A stretch of DNA of 64,000 bases from Glaesserella sp041817755 (lineage in GTDB: Bacteria; Pseudomonadota; Gammaproteobacteria; Enterobacterales; Pasteurellaceae). The notes under the pieces are model-generated. The model saw nothing but the letters and a program-made list of their open reading frames with translations, searched no databases and had not been told where the DNA came from. Positions 16,230 to 24,080 of this stretch are shown here, piece after piece. The DNA lies in assembly GCF_041817755.1 (NCBI RefSeq), contig NZ_JBGYBX010000058.1, positions 11,646 to 75,645 of the forward strand, given 5' to 3'. Each line of letters begins with the position of its first letter. The stretch's first letter is position 1. The translations under genes were made by a program, and so were the position numbers.

Positions 16230-17731
16230 GAGGCTTCTCCTTGAGTCACTTTCTTTTTGCGGCTGAATTTGCGGCGCGGGCGGCGTTTTTTCTTTGTTTC
16301 TTCATCTCGGAAGGTCGGTAAACTTTTTACATTTTTCAGCATTTCAGTCCGCTGAGCTTCATTGCTGAATTGGTATTCATGCCACCATGCACTTAATTCC
16401 ACGAGATCGCCGCCTTCAATTTCGGCGCGCATTACGAGTAAATCAAAGCCCGCGCGGAATTTAATATGTTCGAGGGTTTGCTGCGGGCGTTTGCCGGTGC
16501 GTTTCGGAAATTGGAATTGTAATGCCCAAATATCTCGAATTACCGTGGTATAACGACGGTGTAATGCAACGGCTTTCACGCTGTCGGCAAGGATTTCGTT
16601 TGCCGCCAGCATCATCGCATCATGGTTATTTAAACCCCCTTCATTTTTCAGCTCATCGATTTTTTCGCGTAGCGGATACCAAAACAGTGCTGCAAATAAG
16701 AATGCGGGATTCACACGTAGGTTATCTCGAATTCGTTCGTCCGTTGACCGAAGCGCTTTGCCGATCATGCGTTCGGTATCGGAATCACCGTATTCGGTAA
16801 AAAAGCGGCTTAACACAGGGAAAAGCTGCTGAAACAAACCGTATTGACGCAATAATTCATAGGTTTTATAGCCGTAACCCGATTGCAACAATTTCAGTGA
16901 TTCGTCAAACAGGCGGGCCGCCGGAATATTTTTTAACAACGGCGCCATGTTGCGAATCGGCTCATCGCTTGCCTTGTCAAGAAACATGTCGAGTTTTGCC
17001 ATAAAACGGACGGCACGCAGCATCCGCACCGGATCTTCTTGATAACGAGTGACGGGATCACCAATCAGTGCTAATTTGCCTGCTTTCAGATCATCAATCC
17101 CGTTGAAGAAGTCGTAAATCATATTATGACTGACATCGTAATAAAAGGCATTGACGCTGAAATCACGGCGTTCCGCATCCTCCCGTAATGAGCCGTAGAC
17201 ATTGTCTCGCAATAGCATTCCCGCTTCACTGGTTTTGGACATTTTCTCCGTCGCGTTACTGTGATGATCCGCGCGGAATGTTGCAACTTCATAGATTTCA
17301 CGCCCGAAAACGATATGAGCCAGACGGAAACGCCGACCAATTAAGCGGCATTGGCGACCAAAGATTTTTTGAATTTCCTCAGGGCGCGCATTGGTAGCAA
17401 TGTCAAAGTCTTTCGCTTTTTGCCCTAACAATAAGTCGCGGATACAGCCGCCGACCATATAGGCTTCATAACCGTTTTTTTGCAACTTATTAACAATGGC
17501 GATAGCATTGCTAGGGAAATCTTTCGGCGAAATGCCGTAATGTCCTGCCGGTAGGGTAAACTTTTTGTGCAGAATATGATTCGGTACCGTGTGCGTTCTG
17601 TGTGATTTTTTCTTCGGTGTGCGATTGGGGTGTTCAATCGGCTTAGGTTCTAACCGTTTGGGATGAAAGTTGTGTTCCGCTTGTGTGGTTTCGGCAAGCG
17701 GTGGGATATCGTCCTTTTTTTTTGCGACCAA
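16226..17731 (-). CDS. pcnB: PcnB, poly(A) polymerase I
   Basis: Adds 3' poly(A) tails that mark RNAs for decay. The 501-residue frame contains the nucleotidyltransferase motif YMVGGCIRDLLLGQKAKDFD, RLIGRRFRLAHIVFG, the RRDFSVNAFYYD segment and a basic C-terminus (KKKRRPRRKFSRKKK). The frame can only begin at TTG 17731, which has no ribosome-binding site. A GAGGTG site instead precedes ATT at 17756, whose frame reads LNYIKSFFGRKKK but leaves the pcnB frame at a run of nine A bases. E. coli pcnB also starts at AUU. The true start is therefore probably 17756 with slippage, phase variation or a sequence error. It lies between dksA and folK. Confidence 0.93.
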   Translation of the reverse strand: MVAKKKDDIPPLAETTQAEHNFHPKRLEPKPIEHPNRTPKKKSHRTHTVPNHILHKKFTLPAGHYGISPKDFPSNAIAIVNKLQKNGYEAYMVGGCIRDLLLGQKAKDFDIATNARPEEIQKIFGRQCRLIGRRFRLAHIVFGREIYEVATFRADHHSNATEKMSKTSEAGMLLRDNVYGSLREDAERRDFSVNAFYYDVSHNMIYDFFNGIDDLKAGKLALIGDPVTRYQEDPVRMLRAVRFMAKLDMFLDKASDEPIRNMAPLLKNIPAARLFDESLKLLQSGYGYKTYELLRQYGLFQQLFPVLSRFFTEYGDSDTERMIGKALRSTDERIRDNLRVNPAFLFAALFWYPLREKIDELKNEGGLNNHDAMMLAANEILADSVKAVALHRRYTTVIRDIWALQFQFPKRTGKRPQQTLEHIKFRAGFDLLVMRAEIEGGDLVELSAWWHEYQFSNEAQRTEMLKNVKSLPTFRDEETKKKRRPRRKFSRKKKVTQGEAS

Positions 17732-17753
17732 AAAAAGATTTGATGTAATTTAA

Positions 17754-17766
17754 AATAAGTCACCTC
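17754..17766 (-). promoter_or_regulatory. Ribosome-binding site and probable ATT start of pcnB
   Basis: On the minus strand GAGGTG (17766-17761), four bases, then ATT (17756-17754). The downstream codons match pcnB after removal of one A from the A9 tract at 17715-17723. Confidence 0.5.
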
Positions 17767-17813
17767 ATTACTATGACATAGAAATGTAGGAACACCGTAA
17801 ACATATGCTAAAC

Positions 17814-17836
17814 GGACACACGCAGTGTGTCCCTAC
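17814..17836 (-). repeat. GTAGGG-type small palindrome
   Basis: GGACACAC, loop GCA, GTGTGTCC followed by CTAC; on the minus strand it begins GTAGGGACACAC. It belongs to the family of short palindromes seen also at 25261, 38553, 40508 and inside hrpA. It sits between dksA and pcnB. Confidence 0.6.
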
Positions 17837-17872
17837 TTTTTCAATATTGTCTAACTATCGTATTTTTAATGA

Positions 17873-18322
17873 TTAGCCGCCCATCTGTTTTTCACGAATC
17901 TCGGCGAGTGTTTTGCAATCGACACAAAGTTCGGCGGTCGGGCGCGCTTCCAAACGTTTTAAACCGATTTCGATTCCGCAGGCATCACAATAGCCGTAGT
18001 CACCTTCATCCAGTTTCACTAATGTTTGCTCAATACGTTTCAGTAATTTGCGCTCACGATCGCGATTGCGTAATTCTAAGCTGAATTCTTCTTCTTGTGT
18101 TGCACGGTCGGCAGGATCGGCGAAATTGGTCACATCATCTTGCATTTGGCTTTTGGTACGTTCCGCTTCTTCCATAATTTGCGCATGCCATGCTTTCAGA
18201 ATTTTACGGAAATGCTCGATTTGGGCATCGTTCATGTATTCTTCATTCTTACTCGGCTCGTAAGGCGACACACCGGCAAGAGCCAGTAAACTTAAAGAAG
18301 TGGTTTTTGCCACTTGAGTCAT
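17873..18322 (-). CDS. dksA: DksA, RNA polymerase-binding transcription factor
   Basis: Binds in the RNA polymerase secondary channel and with ppGpp controls rRNA, tRNA and amino acid promoters. The 149 residues include the coiled-coil tip DPADRATQEEEF with the two essential Asp residues, ELRNRDRERKLLKRIE, and a C4 zinc finger CDACG...CVDC (residues about 112-136). It ends REKQMGG, like E. coli. It heads the dksA-pcnB-folK group; the gluQRS gene found between dksA and pcnB in E. coli is absent. Confidence 0.97.
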   Translation of the reverse strand: MTQVAKTTSLSLLALAGVSPYEPSKNEEYMNDAQIEHFRKILKAWHAQIMEEAERTKSQMQDDVTNFADPADRATQEEEFSLELRNRDRERKLLKRIEQTLVKLDEGDYGYCDACGIEIGLKRLEARPTAELCVDCKTLAEIREKQMGG

Positions 18323-18605
18323 AATTCACTCCTGTTTTCTTGGAATCGTCTTCCCTAAGATACTGCTGTTTAGGGGTTATTAGGGTTATATTTAAAGGCG
18401 CGTATAAATAACAGAACTTGCTTCAATTAGCAAATTATTTTGTGCAATTTATGCGCAGCCGATAAAAAACATCAAACGTACAGTGTTTGCGATAACAAAT
18501 ATCTGAATAAGAGTCGGTATTTTTTATTTTGTTCAATGTATTCCGTGCATTAGTATGAAATTTGTACTTCGCTGTTTTTAGATAAAGATCGTTATACAAT
18601 CTCTA
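18323..18605. other. Intergenic region between dksA and purM
   Basis: About 280 bases with no gene. It must carry the divergent promoters of dksA and purM. A TTATACAAT element at 18592-18600 is a plausible purM -10. I see no RNA gene or long repeat here. Confidence 0.5.
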
Positions 18606-18621
18606 TCGCAAACGTTTGCAT
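18606..18621 (+). promoter_or_regulatory. PurR operator of purM
   Basis: TCGCAAACGTTTGCAT matches the palindromic PurR box ACGCAAACGTTTGCGT in the 14 central positions except the last. It lies right after the putative purM -10 and 46 bases before the purM start, a repressing position. Confidence 0.8.
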
Positions 18622-18666
18622 GGTGATATACTTGCTCCGCTTTTTTATTTGATTGAGGTTTTAATC

Positions 18667-19698
18667 GTGACAACACAACTAAGTTACAAAGATGCCGGTG
18701 TTGATATTCATGCCGGGAATGAACTGGTCGAGCGTATTAAAGGGGATGTGAAGCGTACCCGTCGTCCGGAAGTTATCGGTGGATTAGGCGGCTTCGGGGC
18801 GTTGTGTGCCTTACCAAGCAAATATAAAGAACCTATTTTGGTTTCCGGTACGGACGGCGTCGGCACTAAATTGCGTTTAGCGATTGATTTAAACAAACAT
18901 GACACTATCGGCATCGATTTGGTGGCAATGTGTGTCAATGACCTTGTCGTTCAAGGCGCCGAGCCTCTCTTTTTCCTTGATTATTACGCGACGGGAAAAT
19001 TGGATGTCGATGTGGCAGGCTCGGTCATCAAAGGTATTGCCAACGGTTGTGAGCAGTCAGGTTGTGCCTTAGTCGGCGGTGAAACGGCGGAAATGCCTGG
19101 CATGTATCACGAAGGCGATTATGATTTAGCCGGATTCTGTGTCGGCGTGGTCGAAAAATCCGAGATCATTGACGGTTCAAACGTAAAAGTCGGTGATGTA
19201 CTGATTGCGTTAGCTTCGAGTGGTCCTCATTCAAACGGTTATTCACTGATTCGTAAAGTGTTGGAAGTCAGCGGTGCTGCACCGTCGGACTTATTGGACG
19301 GCAAACCGTTAAGCGAGCATTTTTTGGCGCCGACGAAAATTTATGTCAAATCGGTGCTTCAATTAATTAAACAAGTTGATGTACACGCAATCGCGCATTT
19401 AACCGGCGGCGGTTTTTGGGAAAATATTCCGCGCGTGTTGCCGAATAATGTTAAAGCCGTGATTAACGAATCAAGCTGGACATGGCAACCCGCCTTTACT
19501 TGGTTACAAGAAAAGGGCAACATTAGTCGTTATGAAATGTATCGCACCTTTAACTGTGGTGTCGGTATGGTTATTGCGTTACCCGAAAGTGATGTGGAAA
19601 CGGCGCTTGCCGTATTGAAACAAGCGGGTGAAACGGCTTGGGTAATCGGAAAAATTGAGAATTTGGGTGGCGGTAGCGAACAAGTTGAAATTGTGTAA
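18667..19698 (+). CDS. purM: PurM, phosphoribosylaminoimidazole synthetase
   Basis: AIR synthetase closes the imidazole ring (FGAM plus ATP to AIR) in purine synthesis. I choose GTG at 18667 because TGAGG lies nine bases upstream and the resulting MTTQLSYKDAGVDIHAGNELVERI matches PurM N-termini; the longer frame from 18616 would include the PurR box. The 343-residue protein has VSGTDGVGTKLRLA, GIDLVAMCVNDLVVQGAEPL and GGETAEMPGMY, all typical. It is followed by purN about 100 bases later. Confidence 0.96.
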   Translation: MTTQLSYKDAGVDIHAGNELVERIKGDVKRTRRPEVIGGLGGFGALCALPSKYKEPILVSGTDGVGTKLRLAIDLNKHDTIGIDLVAMCVNDLVVQGAEPLFFLDYYATGKLDVDVAGSVIKGIANGCEQSGCALVGGETAEMPGMYHEGDYDLAGFCVGVVEKSEIIDGSNVKVGDVLIALASSGPHSNGYSLIRKVLEVSGAAPSDLLDGKPLSEHFLAPTKIYVKSVLQLIKQVDVHAIAHLTGGGFWENIPRVLPNNVKAVINESSWTWQPAFTWLQEKGNISRYEMYRTFNCGVGMVIALPESDVETALAVLKQAGETAWVIGKIENLGGGSEQVEIV

Positions 19699-19750
19699 AA
19701 TTTTGGCCTGAACCGACCGCTTGTAGATTCGGCGGGTTATACTATTTATC

Positions 19751-19773
19751 AAGGGCGTAGGAAATACGCCCTT
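19751..19773 (+). terminator. Hairpin between purM and purN
   Basis: AAGGGCGTA, loop GGAAA, TACGCCCTT is a 9-bp stem followed by TTCGTC. The weak T run suggests partial termination or mRNA processing. Confidence 0.5.
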
Positions 19774-19797
19774 TCGTCTATGTAATTTCGGCAAAAT

Positions 19798-20442
19798 ATG
19801 ATGAAAAATATTGTGATCATGATTTCGGGCAATGGCTCGAATTTACAAAAAATTATTGAAGCCCAACAAGCGGGCAGAATCAAGGGAAATATTTGCGGGG
19901 TCATTTCAAACCAAGCGTCTGCTTACGGTTTGGAACGTGCCAAACAAGCGAATATCCCGACTTTTGTGTTTGAACGTCGGGATTTTGCCACGAGCCTTGA
20001 TATGGATCGGGCAATCGTGGCACAAATCGAAGTACTACATGCCGATTTAATCGTGATGGCTGGCTATATGAAAATTTTAACGGCGGAATTTACCCGTCGC
20101 TTTGACGGTAAAATTTTGAATATTCATCCGTCTTTACTGCCGAAATACCCCGGATTGCATACCCATCAACGGGCAATGGAAGCCGGTGAACAAGAACACG
20201 GAATGAGTATTCATTTTGTGAACGAAGAGGTTGACGGCGGCGCCATCGTATTGCAAGCGAAAGTGCCGATTTATCCGGATGATGAATTAGACGATGTGAT
20301 TGAACGTGTTTATGAACAGGAACACCGTTGTTATCCGCTAGTGATTCAATGGTTTTGTACTGATCGTTTATATTTGAAAGACGGCTATGCCTATTTGGAT
20401 AACCAGCGTTTACCGCCTGGCGGCTATGCGATGGAAGAGTGA
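19798..20442 (+). CDS. purN: PurN, GAR transformylase
   Basis: Transfers formyl from 10-formyltetrahydrofolate to glycinamide ribonucleotide. The 214-residue protein begins KNIVIMISGNGSNLQKI, and has DLIVMAGYMKILT, ILNIHPSLLPKYPGLHTHQRA (catalytic Asn and His) and HFVNEEVDGGAIVLQA with the conserved Asp region. Two adjacent ATGs could start it; no strong ribosome-binding site is seen. The purM-purN order is conserved, and expression probably depends on the PurR-controlled promoter. Confidence 0.96.
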   Translation: MMKNIVIMISGNGSNLQKIIEAQQAGRIKGNICGVISNQASAYGLERAKQANIPTFVFERRDFATSLDMDRAIVAQIEVLHADLIVMAGYMKILTAEFTRRFDGKILNIHPSLLPKYPGLHTHQRAMEAGEQEHGMSIHFVNEEVDGGAIVLQAKVPIYPDDELDDVIERVYEQEHRCYPLVIQWFCTDRLYLKDGYAYLDNQRLPPGGYAMEE

Positions 20443-20460
20443 ATCAATAAATTTATCCGT

Positions 20461-20493
20461 CTTAAGAATTTTTTAAGATTTTACTGTTCTAAT
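20461..20493 (+). promoter_or_regulatory. QseB/PmrA-type direct repeat and -10 for the ygiW-like pair
   Basis: CTTAA-N6-TTTAA (20461-20476) is followed 11 bases later by TCTAAT (20488-20493). This form of direct repeat is bound by QseB upstream of ygiW-qseBC in related Pasteurellaceae. Confidence 0.5.
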
Positions 20494-20556
20494 GCTCGAG
20501 AAAGCGGTAACACGCGGCGGTTTATTGAATGAATGTCTATTCGGAGAATGGTTGCA

Positions 20557-20913
20557 GTGAAAAAATTAATCACTTTAGTTTCAATCTTAACACTTTCAAC
20601 ATCGGCGTTTGCCGGTTTTCAAGGTAATAATGGCGGCGGTTTCCAAGGGAAAAAGGCAAAAAGTATCACGACGGTTGCGCAAGCTAAAAAAGCCTATGAT
20701 GATGCTCCGGTTTCCATTTCCGGTTACATTGTTAAGCAACTTGATGAGGACAGCTTTATTTTTAGAGATTCGAGCGGTCAAATTCGGATTGATGTCGATG
20801 ATGATGCGTGGGGCGGATTACATGTGGATTCCAAAACCAGAATCCGTATTCACGGTAAAGTTGACCGAGACGATAATAGAACGGAAATTGATGTAAAACG
20901 TATTAGCAAGTAA
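20557..20913 (+). CDS. YgiW/YdeI-family periplasmic OB-fold protein
   Basis: BOF-family (bacterial OB-fold) proteins such as YgiW and YdeI are small periplasmic stress-tolerance proteins. I start at GTG 20557 since GGAGA lies nine bases upstream and a clean signal peptide follows (MKKLITLVSILTLSTSAFA). The mature part shows SITTVAQAKKAYDDAPVSISGYIV (family start) and DSSGQIRIDVDDDAWGG, then KTRIRIHGKVDRD. In E. coli, Haemophilus and Aggregatibacter ygiW precedes qseBC; here no two-component genes follow. Confidence 0.85.
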   Translation: MKKLITLVSILTLSTSAFAGFQGNNGGGFQGKKAKSITTVAQAKKAYDDAPVSISGYIVKQLDEDSFIFRDSSGQIRIDVDDDAWGGLHVDSKTRIRIHGKVDRDDNRTEIDVKRISK

Positions 20914-20930
20914 ATGTTGAGGAAAATCAC

Positions 20931-21293
20931 ATGAAAAAATTAATGTCATTATCGTTATTAGCCGGTGCATTGGTGTTAACGGCTTGTAGCAATCCGTATG
21001 CCAACCAACAGCAGTTCGGTGCCAACGTACCATCCAGTGTGATCAGCGTAAAGCAAGCGTTATCGGCTTATGACGACAGCTATGTAACACTGGAAGGTTC
21101 TATTTTGGATCAAGTCGATAACGATGAGTATATTCTGGCGGACTCAAGCGGTCAGATCCGCGTTGAAATCGACAACCATGTTTGGCAAGGCAAAAATGTC
21201 AGTTCGGAAAACGTTATTCGCGTCTACGGCGAAATTGACAGAGAGTGGAACAAAACCGAATTGAAAGTACGTGAATTGACTATTTTAAGATAA
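20931..21293 (+). CDS. YgiW/YdeI-family OB-fold lipoprotein
   Basis: A second BOF-family protein of 120 residues, 17 bases after the first, preceded by TGAGGAAAA. It has a lipoprotein signal (MKKLMSLSLLAGALVLTAC, lipobox LTAC), so it is membrane-anchored whereas its neighbour is soluble. VISVKQALSAYDDSYVTLEG and ADSSGQIRVEIDNHVWQG parallel the first protein closely, which points to tandem duplication and separate localisation. Confidence 0.83.
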   Translation: MKKLMSLSLLAGALVLTACSNPYANQQQFGANVPSSVISVKQALSAYDDSYVTLEGSILDQVDNDEYILADSSGQIRVEIDNHVWQGKNVSSENVIRVYGEIDREWNKTELKVRELTILR

Positions 21294-21312
21294 GTTTCAA
21301 GACGTTAAGAAT

Positions 21313-21341
21313 GGGGACACGCAGTGTTCCCGTTTTTTTTT
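21313..21341 (+). terminator. Terminator of the ygiW-like pair
   Basis: GGGGACAC, loop GCA, GTGTTCCC (one G-T pair) followed by CG and a run of nine T. Confidence 0.8.
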
Positions 21342-21398
21342 GCATAAAAAAAACTAATCCGAAACGGCAATTTATATCGCCCGTGACTTTCTGAAAAA

Positions 21399-21414
21399 TA
21401 TGATCTAGATCGCA
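21399..21414 (+). promoter_or_regulatory. CRP-like site upstream of aspA
   Basis: TATGATCTAGATCGCA differs at two positions from the symmetric TGTGATCTAGATCACA form common at CRP sites in Pasteurellaceae. It lies about 65 bases before the aspA ATG. Confidence 0.6.
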
Positions 21415-21479
21415 TTTTTATTCCGTTGAAGTCAGTATGATGAATCGCAATTTCATAGCAAATAACAAAGGGGAAAATT

Positions 21480-22904
21480 ATGAGTCATACTCGTATTGAA
21501 GTGGATTTATTAGGTGAGCGTGAAGTACCGAATGAAGTGTATTGGGGCATTCACACATTACGTGCAGTAGAAAACTTTAAGATTTCAAAAAACACTATTT
21601 CGGATGTGCCGGAATTTGTGCGCGGTATGGTCATGGTAAAAAAAGCCACCGCATTGGCGAACGGTGAGTTGGGGGCGATACCGAAAAAAATTGCCAAGGC
21701 AATCGTACAGGCTTGTGATGAAATACTGGTGAACGGGCGCTGTTTGGATCAGTTCCCGTCAGACGTGTATCAGGGCGGCGCCGGCACTTCGGTCAATATG
21801 AATACCAATGAAGTGGTGGCGAATTTGACGCTTGAGCTTTTAGGACATAAAAAAGGCGAATACCACATTGTAAATCCGATGGATCATGTGAATGCCAGCC
21901 AATCAACCAATGATGCTTATCCGACCGGCTTCCGCATTGCGGTGTATAACAGCATTATGAAATTGATTAGTAAAGTCCTTTACTTGCAACAAGGGTTTGA
22001 AGCAAAAGCCAATGAGTTTGCCAATATCTTGAAAATGGGGCGTACCCAATTGCAAGATGCGGTGCCGATGACGGTCGGTCAAGAGTTTAAAGCGTTTTCT
22101 GTGTTACTTGACGAAGAAGTGAAAAACTTAAAACGTACGGCGGAGTTGCTATTGGAAGTGAATTTGGGGGCGACGGCTATCGGAACAGGGTTAAATACGC
22201 CGGAAGGTTATGCACCGCTGGCAGTGAAATATCTGTCCGAAGTGACACAACTTCCGTGTACCTTATCGGAAAACCTGATTGAAGCGACTTCAGACTGCGG
22301 TGCCTATGTGATGGTTCACGGTGCGTTAAAACGTACTGCGGTAAAATTGTCAAAAGTCTGTAACGACTTACGTTTACTTTCATCAGGGCCGCGTGCCGGT
22401 TTAAATGAAATTAATCTGCCTGAATTGCAAGCGGGTTCATCGATTATGCCGGCGAAAGTCAATCCGGTGGTACCTGAAGTGGTCAACCAAGTCTGCTTCA
22501 AAATCATTGGTAACGATACGACCGTGACATTCGCCGCTGAAGCGGGTCAATTACAGTTAAATGTCATGGAACCGGTGATCGGTCAAGCGATGTTTGAATC
22601 CATTGAGATTTTATCGAATGCTTGCGTGAACCTGCGTGATAAATGTATCGACGGTATTACGGTAAACAAAGAAATCTGTGAAAGCTATGTATTCAATTCG
22701 ATCGGTATTGTAACTTATCTCAATCCGTTTATCGGACACCACGAAGGTGATATTGTCGGTAAAATTTGTGCTACAACCGGTAAAGGCGTACGCGAAGTCG
22801 TGTTAGAACGCGGTTTACTGACGGAAGCGCAATTAGACGATATTCTTTCCGTCGAAAACTTGATGAACCCGAAATACAAAGCAAAACGCTTTGAAGATGA
22901 GTAA
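21480..22904 (+). CDS. aspA: AspA, aspartate ammonia-lyase
   Basis: Converts aspartate to fumarate and ammonia, feeding fumarate respiration in anaerobic growth. The 474-residue protein starts RIEVDLLGEREVPNEVYWGI and has the fumarase/aspartase signature GSSIMPAKVNP plus NEIPSDVYQG-like QFPSDVYQGGAGTSVNMNTNE. Aspartase rather than fumarase is supported by the N-terminus and the TTGKGVREVVLERGLL end. AAAGGGG precedes the ATG. A CRP-like site fits catabolite control. Confidence 0.96.
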   Translation: MSHTRIEVDLLGEREVPNEVYWGIHTLRAVENFKISKNTISDVPEFVRGMVMVKKATALANGELGAIPKKIAKAIVQACDEILVNGRCLDQFPSDVYQGGAGTSVNMNTNEVVANLTLELLGHKKGEYHIVNPMDHVNASQSTNDAYPTGFRIAVYNSIMKLISKVLYLQQGFEAKANEFANILKMGRTQLQDAVPMTVGQEFKAFSVLLDEEVKNLKRTAELLLEVNLGATAIGTGLNTPEGYAPLAVKYLSEVTQLPCTLSENLIEATSDCGAYVMVHGALKRTAVKLSKVCNDLRLLSSGPRAGLNEINLPELQAGSSIMPAKVNPVVPEVVNQVCFKIIGNDTTVTFAAEAGQLQLNVMEPVIGQAMFESIEILSNACVNLRDKCIDGITVNKEICESYVFNSIGIVTYLNPFIGHHEGDIVGKICATTGKGVREVVLERGLLTEAQLDDILSVENLMNPKYKAKRFEDE

Positions 22905-22941
22905 AGCCGTATAAATTGATAAAAAGGTACAAGCGTATGAT

Positions 22942-22994
22942 AATCTGCACCTTAACCCGTTGCTTAGTTCAACGTTTGAGGTGCAGATTTTTTA
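22942..22994. terminator. Terminator between aspA and galM
   Basis: AATCTGCACCT (22942-22952) and AGGTGCAGATT (22979-22989) form an 11-bp stem with a 26-base loop, followed by a T run. The galM stop codon lies at its right end. Confidence 0.7.
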
Positions 22995-23978
22995 TGCGGT
23001 TTTAAAACAATAATGAATCCGATGGCGGTAAGTTTCTCCGGCTCGAGTAATACCGCCGATTTTCCACCATTCGGGGTGGTTCGGGGTATCAGGGAAAAAC
23101 TCAGGTTCTAGGGCGACTCCTGCATAATCAGGATAGCTGCCGCCCGTCAAGTTAGGTTGTCCACCCAGCCAGTTGCCGGTATAAACTTGTAATGCAGGCT
23201 TGGTTGTGCGTAATTCAAGGGTAATTCCGCCCGCTGAAAGCGTCGCATCCGGTTGACAAGCGGTCAGATCTTGGCAATGTTTTGCAAGTCTGAAAGCGTG
23301 ATCGTAACCGCGCACGGCTTGCTGATCTGCATCAGTCAACAAGTCTTGCCCGATTTTCTTACGCTTGCGAAAATCAAAACTTGTACCTTCAACCGCTTTT
23401 AGCGGTGCATTCGGAATCCCGTTTGAGCCGACAGGCAGGTAATAATCTGCATTCAGTTGCAATTCATGTTGATGAATCGTCGGCGCATTTGAGAGGTTAA
23501 AATAGGCATGATTGGTGAAACAGAGCGGTGTATCTTGGTCGCTCTGCGCATTGAATTCGATCTCAAGTTGATTACCGTTTAAGCGGTATTCTACCGTTGC
23601 ATTTACTTCTCCGCCAAAGCCCTCTTCACCATTTGCAAATTTTTTGCTCAATCTGACCGCTTGTAACGAGGCGGATTCTACTTGCCAGAGCTGTTTATCG
23701 GCGCCTAACTCCCCACCGTGTAAATTATTTTCGCCATTATTCCGAGCCAGTATGAATTCTTTATCGTTTAAACGATAACACCCATTAGCGATACGGTTTG
23801 CGTAGCGTCCGACGGTTGCGCCGAAATAGGCGGTTTGTTTTTGCCAGCGTTCGGGTGTGGTGGTGACAAGGACTTCCCGCTGTTCATTCGGTAATTTTAC
23901 AATACAAGAAAGCCAAGATGCACCAAAGTCAGATAGGGTGATTTTGAGATGATCGTTTTCGAGAGTGTAGAGTTGCAT
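22992..23978 (-). CDS. galM: GalM, aldose 1-epimerase (mutarotase)
   Basis: Interconverts alpha and beta galactose so that beta-galactose from lactase action can be phosphorylated by GalK. The 328 residues include GRYANRIANG, NGENNLHGG, the catalytic-His stretch FTNHAYFNLSN and the Glu in GVALEPEFFPDTPNHPEW. Two internal stretches (LQAVRLSKKFANG and QDLTACQP) are encoded by uptake sequences. It is last in the galactoside operon. A palindromic element lies between it and galK. Confidence 0.94.
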   Translation of the reverse strand: MQLYTLENDHLKITLSDFGASWLSCIVKLPNEQREVLVTTTPERWQKQTAYFGATVGRYANRIANGCYRLNDKEFILARNNGENNLHGGELGADKQLWQVESASLQAVRLSKKFANGEEGFGGEVNATVEYRLNGNQLEIEFNAQSDQDTPLCFTNHAYFNLSNAPTIHQHELQLNADYYLPVGSNGIPNAPLKAVEGTSFDFRKRKKIGQDLLTDADQQAVRGYDHAFRLAKHCQDLTACQPDATLSAGGITLELRTTKPALQVYTGNWLGGQPNLTGGSYPDYAGVALEPEFFPDTPNHPEWWKIGGITRAGETYRHRIHYCFKTA

Positions 23979-23993
23979 AAAGATACCTTAACT

Positions 23994-24068
23994 TGTAGCC
24001 GGTGCGAGCGTCCCGCTCTTGCCGTAAACAATAGATAATAAGGCACGAGCGAGAGGCTCGCGCCGACA
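23994..24068. repeat. 75-bp palindromic element between galK and galM
   Basis: Two inverted copies of a sequence like GTCGGCGCGAGCCTCTCGC (right arm, minus strand) and TGTAGCCGGTGCGAGCGTCC (left arm), each with its own inner hairpin, flank an AT-rich centre. It has the same build as the element in hrpA. Confidence 0.7.
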
Positions 24069-24080
24069 AATATTAAGAAA

